From the NCBI GenBank assembly GCA_019412865.1, contig DXOJ01000062.1:1-7740 (forward strand): a stretch of DNA of 7,740 nt. The letters are read 5' to 3'. This document shows, piece by piece, positions 1 to 4,917 of the stretch (its first letter is position 1; every line of letters begins with the position of its first letter). The notes beneath the pieces were generated by a model. That model did not search any database and had not been told where the DNA came from. It was given only the letters and a program-made list of their open reading frames with translations. Made by a program: the position numbers and the translations under genes. Source of the DNA: Bacteroides sp. (GTDB lineage Bacteria > Bacteroidota > Bacteroidia > Bacteroidales > Bacteroidaceae).

Positions 1-10
1 ATCTATTCAT
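1..10 (-). other. Possible start of a further operon gene, cut by the left edge
   Basis: Six bases after the TAA at 17-19 the minus strand reads ATGAATAGAT up to the window edge, giving Met-Asn-Arg. The spacing is like the 8-base gap earlier in the operon, so it could open another co-transcribed gene. Ten bases are far too few to identify anything, and a chance ATG is quite possible. Confidence 0.2.
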
Positions 11-16
11 AAATAC

Positions 17-178
17 TTACTCACTTTTGGGTTCGTAAACATTAAATTCTGTAACATCCGTACGACCGTTTGTAGAGATAGTAATAATCTGATATTTCAG
101 ATATCGCGTAGTAATAGGAGAAATGAACGTAATATTCTGTGTACCACCGGAGATTGCTAATGAACTCAAGATTTCCAT
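17..178 (-). pseudogene. Frame-shifted 3' remainder of the discoidin lipoprotein gene
   Basis: Reading the minus strand in the -1 frame relative to the gene above, 53 codons run from 178 to a TAA at 17-19. The translation includes EILSSLAISGGTQNITF, then SPITTRYLKYQIITIS, then NGRTDVTEFNVYEPKSE. This is the expected end of an F5/8 type C domain: the RYLKY/RYIK strand and the closing TEFNVYE strand are typical of Bacteroides discoidin domains. The two frames overlap only between about 166 and 193, so the shift lies there, most likely just after the conserved Trp at 175-177. The complete ancestral gene would therefore have spanned 17-966 and encoded about 317 to 319 residues. The remnant has an ATG at 176-178 but no sign of being a separate gene. 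A sequencing error would give the same picture. Confidence 0.78.
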
Positions 179-966
179 GTCGTACCATTTTCAGATTGTA
201 ATATTTCCACTTCTCTAGGAGCATATGCATTGGCCCAATGATTCGTTTTGATACCTGTTAAAACCTTAGCTTCTCCTAAATCAACAGTAAACCAGAATCC
301 TTTATTATTTAGAGCAACGTCAGTTCCAGTCTTGCCATCGATTAAATTATTGGGTGCGCCTTCTACTCCTTCTTCTACATTAATAATCCAGCCGGCGCGA
401 TTACTGATAAGTTGGCTATTACTAGGAATACCGCTTTTTAGATTACAATAGGCAGCTTTATTAATAATGACAGGCAATGTACTTAAACTACTGCTAATAA
501 CAGTGTTCTTATCATTGGTAGTTACATTACTGATTGAGACACTGAAAGAGAAACTTGTTTTTTCCATGATACTGGCAAATATCGTCGGATCAACCGTCGC
601 AGTGATTTCTTCAGAAGTCATCTGTCCTTCTTTGAGAGTAACCTGTGAGGAACTTAAAACGATCTGGCTTGCATCAAGCCCTTCTGTTTCACTTTTTGCA
701 CTTAATGCGATAACCATATCTGTAGAGACTGCTTTCTGTGTTTTTACAGTAAAAGCCATCTTAATTTCATCTCCTCCGATTCCATTCGCATCATGAGTCA
801 GATTGAACTTTTTTACATTCCCCGATAAATAGTCATTTCTCTGTAGAGACACATACGTAGCATTCCATTCGTTAAAAACTTCTTCATCATCGCTACAGGA
901 CGAAATGAACGGGACAAACAAGCCGAGTAGAGTTGCTATTGATAGTGATTGAAATATATTTTTCAT
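166..966 (-). CDS. Discoidin (F5/8 type C) surface lipoprotein, C-terminally truncated by an apparent frameshift
   Basis: The 266-residue frame encodes a probable surface glycan-binding lipoprotein. The signal peptide ends in ISSC, with Cys24 lipidated and followed by SDDEE, which matches the acidic Bacteroides lipoprotein export signal for surface display. Residues about 35-172 look like an Ig-like, DUF1735-type region, with repeated beta strands such as IKMAFTVKTQKAVSTDMVIAL (68-88) and LSTLPVIINKAAY (161-173), though this assignment is weaker than in the upstream gene. From about 190 a F5/8 type C domain begins: NNLIDGKTGT (206-215), WFTVDLGEAKVLTGIK (225-240), PREVEILQSENGTTWKS (250-266). 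That fold normally continues for about 50 more residues, but translation stops at TGA 166-168. The missing end is present downstream in another frame (see 17-178). The gene starts 23 bases after the LamG gene. Binding function is inferred; without its last strands the discoidin domain may not fold. Confidence 0.82.
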   Translation of the reverse strand: MKNIFQSLSIATLLGLFVPFISSCSDDEEVFNEWNATYVSLQRNDYLSGNVKKFNLTHDANGIGGDEIKMAFTVKTQKAVSTDMVIALSAKSETEGLDASQIVLSSSQVTLKEGQMTSEEITATVDPTIFASIMEKTSFSFSVSISNVTTNDKNTVISSSLSTLPVIINKAAYCNLKSGIPSNSQLISNRAGWIINVEEGVEGAPNNLIDGKTGTDVALNNKGFWFTVDLGEAKVLTGIKTNHWANAYAPREVEILQSENGTTWKS

Positions 967-989
967 ATGTACATACGATTAAATTATTA

Positions 990-2180
990 CTATTTCCATT
1001 CGGTAGATTTATCTGTAGATAAAATACCGTCAATCCAGGTAGGAGTAGCAGAAGTAGTCAAAGTATGACCTTTGCCGGTTGCATCTTCGAATACATTGCC
1101 TTGTCCTTCATTGAATCGCCAATAGGCTTCCAAACCCACAGATTTTGGGCTAACTTGAGTCATGTTATTTTGAATTTGAGAAGCGGAACGAACTACAGAC
1201 CATATACGTGCTTCGCTCATCAAAATCTTACAACCACTCCACCATGTATCGGCAGAAAACCAACTTATACTGGAAAAAATAGTGGGTCCCGATGGAATAC
1301 TCAAGACACCTGAATCTATTCCGTTAATATAAAGACGGTAAGATGAACCGTCGCATACTAGAGCTAGATGTTGCCATTCATTAGGCTTAAAAGAATTGCT
1401 TGGATTCAAATAAAGACTATTACGGCCCACAACTTGTACTAATGAATGAGCCTTGAAATTTTCATTATCAGACTGCGGGTCTTCAAAACGCAACAAGATA
1501 TTATTCAGGGCATCACCGTTACCATTACTAAAAATAGCACGATTTCGATTATTCATATTACTTACTTGAAAACGAACCTCTATCGTATATTGTGCATACG
1601 TTTCAGATGATTCTGCATATTTATTAGAAGTTAAATTAGCAGAACCGGTAAACATCGGGGCTGAAAACTCAATAATACTTTCAGCTAAAATAACAAAAGT
1701 TCCGGTATTTGCCATTGGTGAAATGCTTCCATCCTGCAATACAAGTTTTACAGGCAGCGCATATGATTCTCCTGACTTCATCATTTCCTGACTAAAAGCT
1801 TTCAAGGCAATAGAGAGGGCATCAGTGGCATACTGTCCGGCTTTCACTGTAATAGTTTCCGGTAGTGTATAATATCCTTCGGGCAACATTATATATCCGG
1901 TTCCATTAATGTGGTTATAGGCATCCAATACAGATTGGTCCGTGACCAACTTATAATGGTTGTCTGTAGAAGAAAGATTGCTAAGATGCACATTTAGAGT
2001 AGTAAAACTTTCGCCAGAGGCTTGTACAGTTACTTTTTGGCTTGTACTTGAAAGTGCTTCTTCAATATAAGCATGTGTGTCTAAAGCATCATATTTCGCA
2101 TCTCCGCAACTTACCATACTTCCTAAGCCTGCTATAATTGCAGAGAAGTATAAAGTTCTTATATAATTCATACGTTTCAT
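990..2180 (-). CDS. DUF1735 plus LamG-like (concanavalin A-like) surface lipoprotein
   Basis: The 396-residue product is probably a surface glycan-binding protein. A short signal peptide ends in MVSC, with Cys25 lipidated. Residues about 35-168 form a DUF1735 (BT_3987-like N-terminal) domain, with the characteristic run VLDAYNHINGTGYIMLPEGY (84-103) followed by YTLPETITVKAGQ (104-116). Residues about 172-390 form a LamG_3/concanavalin A-like jelly-roll, shown by EWQHLALVCDGSSYRLYING (268-287), SEARIWSVVRSASQI (322-336) and LEAYWRFNEGQGN (350-362). No catalytic motif is seen, so binding rather than hydrolysis is inferred. The start is only 8 bases after the GH18 stop, suggesting coupled translation. 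The reading frame ends in three consecutive stops, TAG TAA TAA (992-984). Proteins of this architecture sit beside GH18 genes in N-glycan loci. Exact ligand unknown. Confidence 0.9.
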   Translation of the reverse strand: MKRMNYIRTLYFSAIIAGLGSMVSCGDAKYDALDTHAYIEEALSSTSQKVTVQASGESFTTLNVHLSNLSSTDNHYKLVTDQSVLDAYNHINGTGYIMLPEGYYTLPETITVKAGQYATDALSIALKAFSQEMMKSGESYALPVKLVLQDGSISPMANTGTFVILAESIIEFSAPMFTGSANLTSNKYAESSETYAQYTIEVRFQVSNMNNRNRAIFSNGNGDALNNILLRFEDPQSDNENFKAHSLVQVVGRNSLYLNPSNSFKPNEWQHLALVCDGSSYRLYINGIDSGVLSIPSGPTIFSSISWFSADTWWSGCKILMSEARIWSVVRSASQIQNNMTQVSPKSVGLEAYWRFNEGQGNVFEDATGKGHTLTTSATPTWIDGILSTDKSTEWK

Positions 2181-2188
2181 AGTTTACA

Positions 2189-3322
2189 TTAATTTTTAAG
2201 TAATGAATGTGATGATGGATTCATAATCTGGATGGCACGACGTATATTCTTATATTCCGGTGAAGTACCAAATTCTGCTTCTATGTGATAAGTTCCTACC
2301 CCACCTTTACGGAAACCATTTCTAGGCTGCCAACGTGCCATGCCTTCCAAAGATTTCATACTATTCCCATAACGGTCGGTATAGGGATAACCGCCATCCA
2401 TCGCAGCATCGGTCGCTTCGAAGTTTTCAGTCATTATAGTTCTTCTCGTAATTACCTCTTCGGTCATTACTCCGCCAAAAGTTTCTACCAACCCTGGTCC
2501 CCAAACCTTACCATCAATAAGTCGTTTGTCTAAATTTGAATCACTTCCCGGTTTGTAGGCTTGGATAATGAAATAATCAAAGTAAGTTCCAATTTCAGGC
2601 TTGGTAGTAATTCTTTGAGGTTCACCATCAATGACCAATAGTCTTCCTGTTCCGGATTTCGGTCCCAGATACTTGCCTAATTCGTCAATAAAGAAAAACA
2701 AATGTTCATCTGAATTGACTATATTTCCGGTGTAGGGTCCGGCCACAGGTTCGTAATCTATATCAAATCCATCATAACCATATAGATTTAAAGTATCTAC
2801 AATCGCTTTTGCATATTTGCGGATTGAAGTTTCTACTGCTTCTATATTACTTTCGTCTGACGGGTATCCCCAAAAATCATTAATAGCTTCCTGTTTACTA
2901 TTGTATCCCATTTCTTCCCAATTATCCAGTATATTCTGTGGAGTCAGTTTGTCTCCTACACCACCGATAATTGAACAGTATATAATTTTTGTACCTTTCA
3001 TGTTCTGGCAAAAAGCCATATCCTTACGTTGAGCTTCAGAAAGATTCGTTCCATTATCCCAAATAGAAACAATATCTACGCTATCCGGAATACCAGCTAG
3101 AGAGCTTTTCATAAAAGCACCTTCACCACTCCAGCCACCAAACCAGCCAAAGGCAACTTGGTGATCTGTCTGCTTATAGGCACGCAAGGCCGCATAATAT
3201 TCATCCGATACGATCGATTCGGGAAAAGTTTTTGCTTCCGACTCCGTCCAGTCACTGCAACCGATCAATGAGGTCGTTGCCAGTGATATGAGTACAATGT
3301 ATAATAAATAAATTTTCTTCAT
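2189..3322 (-). CDS. GH18 lipoprotein, probable endo-beta-N-acetylglucosaminidase
   Basis: The 377-residue product is a GH18 TIM-barrel hydrolase of the endo-beta-N-acetylglucosaminidase type, which cleaves between the two GlcNAc residues of the N-glycan core. The signal peptide ends in LIGC, with Cys22 lipidated. The first strands are suggested by VAFGWFGGW (56-64) and VDIVSIW (82-88). The hallmark motif DGFDIDYE is at 184-191 and is complete: Asp187, Asp189 and the acid/base Glu191. QAY at 254-256 supplies the expected beta-6 Gln and Tyr that assist substrate-assisted catalysis. The C-terminal blocks SLEGMARWQP (324-333) and RRAIQIMNP (361-369) resemble the Bacteroides enzymes BT_3987 and BT_1044 as I remember them. 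Unlike BT_3987 it has no N-terminal DUF1735 domain; the catalytic domain begins about 20 residues after the lipid anchor. Active chitinase is a less likely alternative given the SusCD and DUF1735 context. Whether high-mannose or complex glycans are preferred cannot be judged. Confidence 0.92.
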   Translation of the reverse strand: MKKIYLLYIVLISLATTSLIGCSDWTESEAKTFPESIVSDEYYAALRAYKQTDHQVAFGWFGGWSGEGAFMKSSLAGIPDSVDIVSIWDNGTNLSEAQRKDMAFCQNMKGTKIIYCSIIGGVGDKLTPQNILDNWEEMGYNSKQEAINDFWGYPSDESNIEAVETSIRKYAKAIVDTLNLYGYDGFDIDYEPVAGPYTGNIVNSDEHLFFFIDELGKYLGPKSGTGRLLVIDGEPQRITTKPEIGTYFDYFIIQAYKPGSDSNLDKRLIDGKVWGPGLVETFGGVMTEEVITRRTIMTENFEATDAAMDGGYPYTDRYGNSMKSLEGMARWQPRNGFRKGGVGTYHIEAEFGTSPEYKNIRRAIQIMNPSSHSLLKN

Positions 3323-3327
3323 AAAAG

Positions 3328-3332
3328 TCCTT
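3328..3332 (-). promoter_or_regulatory. Shine-Dalgarno-like AAGGA before the GH18 gene
   Basis: On the minus strand AAAAAGGACTTTTATG precedes the GH18 coding sequence, placing AAGGA five bases before the ATG at 3320-3322. None of the other intact starts in this window has a comparable purine block. The flanking ATAAAA and TTTTAT could pair weakly across it. It supports the chosen start, which is also followed immediately by a lipoprotein signal peptide. Bacteroides genes usually initiate without such a motif, so its functional weight is uncertain. Confidence 0.4.
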
Positions 3333-3349
3333 TTTATGCATTATATAAA

Positions 3350-4900
3350 TTAGATCTTTTTAGCCCACTTTAAGTCAGTAGCTTCATTATCAGCACCGCC
3401 AAGTTCTGCTACTCCCAGATCATAATTGGCTTTATTGTTTTGTGCCTCTGTATAAGGGAAGCTTAGACGACGCATACCGCGTTGGCTACTCACTCCACAA
3501 TCTGATAGATTGTCGATACAAGGATAAAGTTCCGGATAACCTGTACGGCGATATTCAGCCCATGCTTCCAATCCTAATGGATAATTGGCGATCCATTTTT
3601 GAGTAATGACACGTTGGAAATTTTTTCCATTTACGTTATCAGCCTCACTGTCATCCCACATCACACTCACTGTATTGGTAATTGTAGCAGTAGCATTTTG
3701 CACAGCATCACTTTCATGTGATACGACAGGAGCCTCGTCAATCTTCAAGTATTCAGTGGCTGAAACCTGATATTGTTCCATTGACAAATTAATACCATCT
3801 TCGTAATAGGCTTTTGCTGTTTTAGAACCGACATTCCAACCACGCAATTTTCCTTCTGCACGTAAAAAAGCCGTTTCTGCAGCGCAGAAAACCATTAATT
3901 TAGAGGTTGCCGTATATGCGGGAATAGAAAATCCTGCAGCGTCTGCCTTTTTAAAATCAGCATCTCCTGTACGCATACCTACATATTTATCTGTTTTCCC
4001 GGCAAGGGTAGACTTATTAAAGAACTTCGGCATACGTGGATCGCCATATGCATTCATATAATCTACAATATTTGCATTCACACGCAGATCACCCCAACTT
4101 ACAGCTGCCAGTTGATATGGATTACTCTGTGTGCCACAAGAAAGCATAGCATTATCCGAATTACTTTCAATCAATCCTGCTTTATGTGTTACTGCTGCTT
4201 CAGCTGCCTCTTGAGCAATGCCAGGCCATGTTCCGCTGATTCGCATTGCAACACGTAAGCGCATTGAATTGGCTAGCTTAGCCCAACCTGAATAATTTCC
4301 ATCAAAAACCGGATCATTGGCCCCCAATGGGGCATTACCATTTGTTTCTACATAATAGTTGTACAAAACATCAGCTGCATTGGCTAAATCACTTAATATA
4401 TTAGTATAGACCTGTTCCTGGGTATCATAAGATACATAGAAATTAGCCTTCTTTACTTGGCTGTAAGGCATCGGTCCATAACAATCCGCAACGCGAAGCA
4501 TCGTTATTGCACGTATCATACACGCAAAAGCATAATAATGTCCGGTAGAATTAGTTGCTTCCTGTATCTGGAAAAAGTTTCCGTATATTTTTTCAAACGG
4601 AGTGTTCCAAGGGGTGGCATTCCAGGCGTCACTCTGATTGAATGTGCTGAAGTTTGTACCACTCCATGTGTTAGAACAGCATAAATAGCCACCTAACTGT
4701 CCCACCATCTGATCCTGCATTTGAGAGTCATTCTGCTGAATATTCACAATTGTTTCAATCATAGACTTCATCAAAGTAGCAGGGTCTGCATCATGAATTT
4801 GATATTGATTCGTATTATACTCCTCAAATTTATCGGTACAGCTTCCTGCCAGTAACAATAGAGCGGCACCGACTGTGATATTTCTTAAGTATTTTCTCAT
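3350..4900 (-). CDS. SusD/RagB-like outer-membrane glycan-binding lipoprotein
   Basis: This is the surface lid partner of the adjacent SusC protein and binds glycan for delivery into the channel. The 516-residue product starts with a lipoprotein signal peptide ending in LAGSC, with Cys21 as the lipidated residue. Helical TPR-like SusD signatures are visible: MIRAITMLRVADCYGPMPYSQ-type sequence at 128-148, a second helix with LANSMRLRVAMRI at 209-221, AETAFLRAEGKLRGW at 341-355 followed by AYYEDGINLS (364-373), and the C-terminal block KWIANYPLGLEAWAEYRRTGYPE at 435-457, given here only as a landmark. The end, LGGADNEATDLKWAKK (500-515), is typical of the SusD-like subfamily common in these loci (PF12741/PF12771 type; I cannot separate the two by eye). 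Length is normal for the family. The gene begins 17 bases after the susC stop and ends 27 bases before the GH18 gene. No strong Shine-Dalgarno sequence precedes it, as is usual in Bacteroides. Confidence 0.95.
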   Translation of the reverse strand: MRKYLRNITVGAALLLLAGSCTDKFEEYNTNQYQIHDADPATLMKSMIETIVNIQQNDSQMQDQMVGQLGGYLCCSNTWSGTNFSTFNQSDAWNATPWNTPFEKIYGNFFQIQEATNSTGHYYAFACMIRAITMLRVADCYGPMPYSQVKKANFYVSYDTQEQVYTNILSDLANAADVLYNYYVETNGNAPLGANDPVFDGNYSGWAKLANSMRLRVAMRISGTWPGIAQEAAEAAVTHKAGLIESNSDNAMLSCGTQSNPYQLAAVSWGDLRVNANIVDYMNAYGDPRMPKFFNKSTLAGKTDKYVGMRTGDADFKKADAAGFSIPAYTATSKLMVFCAAETAFLRAEGKLRGWNVGSKTAKAYYEDGINLSMEQYQVSATEYLKIDEAPVVSHESDAVQNATATITNTVSVMWDDSEADNVNGKNFQRVITQKWIANYPLGLEAWAEYRRTGYPELYPCIDNLSDCGVSSQRGMRRLSFPYTEAQNNKANYDLGVAELGGADNEATDLKWAKKI

Positions 4901-4917
4901 AACATTAGCTTTTTCTT

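Noticed and set aside
166..193. Programmed -1 ribosomal frameshift joining the two halves of the discoidin protein
   Set aside because: The overlap has no X-XXY-YYZ slippery heptamer or homopolymer run (it reads TGGAAATCTTGA) and no obvious downstream hairpin; mutation or sequence error is simpler.
42..230. 62-codon minus-strand open frame overlapping the end of the discoidin gene
   Set aside because: It is in the third frame, not the one that continues the discoidin domain; its translation is rich in Tyr with no domain logic. The true continuation is the frame ending at 17-19.
467..796. 109-codon plus-strand open frame
   Set aside because: It lies wholly antisense to the discoidin lipoprotein gene, has no recognisable domain, and its hydrophobic look comes from the reverse complement of beta-rich coding sequence.
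2749..2772. Possibility that the GH18 protein is a catalytically dead binding protein
   Set aside because: The DGFDIDYE motif is complete, with both Asp residues and the catalytic Glu, and the downstream QAY is also present.
4901..4917. Intergenic gaps searched for terminators, promoters or antisense small RNA signals of the kind known in Bacteroides PULs
   Set aside because: The gaps are 8 to 27 bases, contain no GC-rich hairpin with a T run, and I saw no paired TTTG and TAnnTTTG elements at suitable spacing on either strand. The single TACTTTTG near 5210 lacks an upstream partner.
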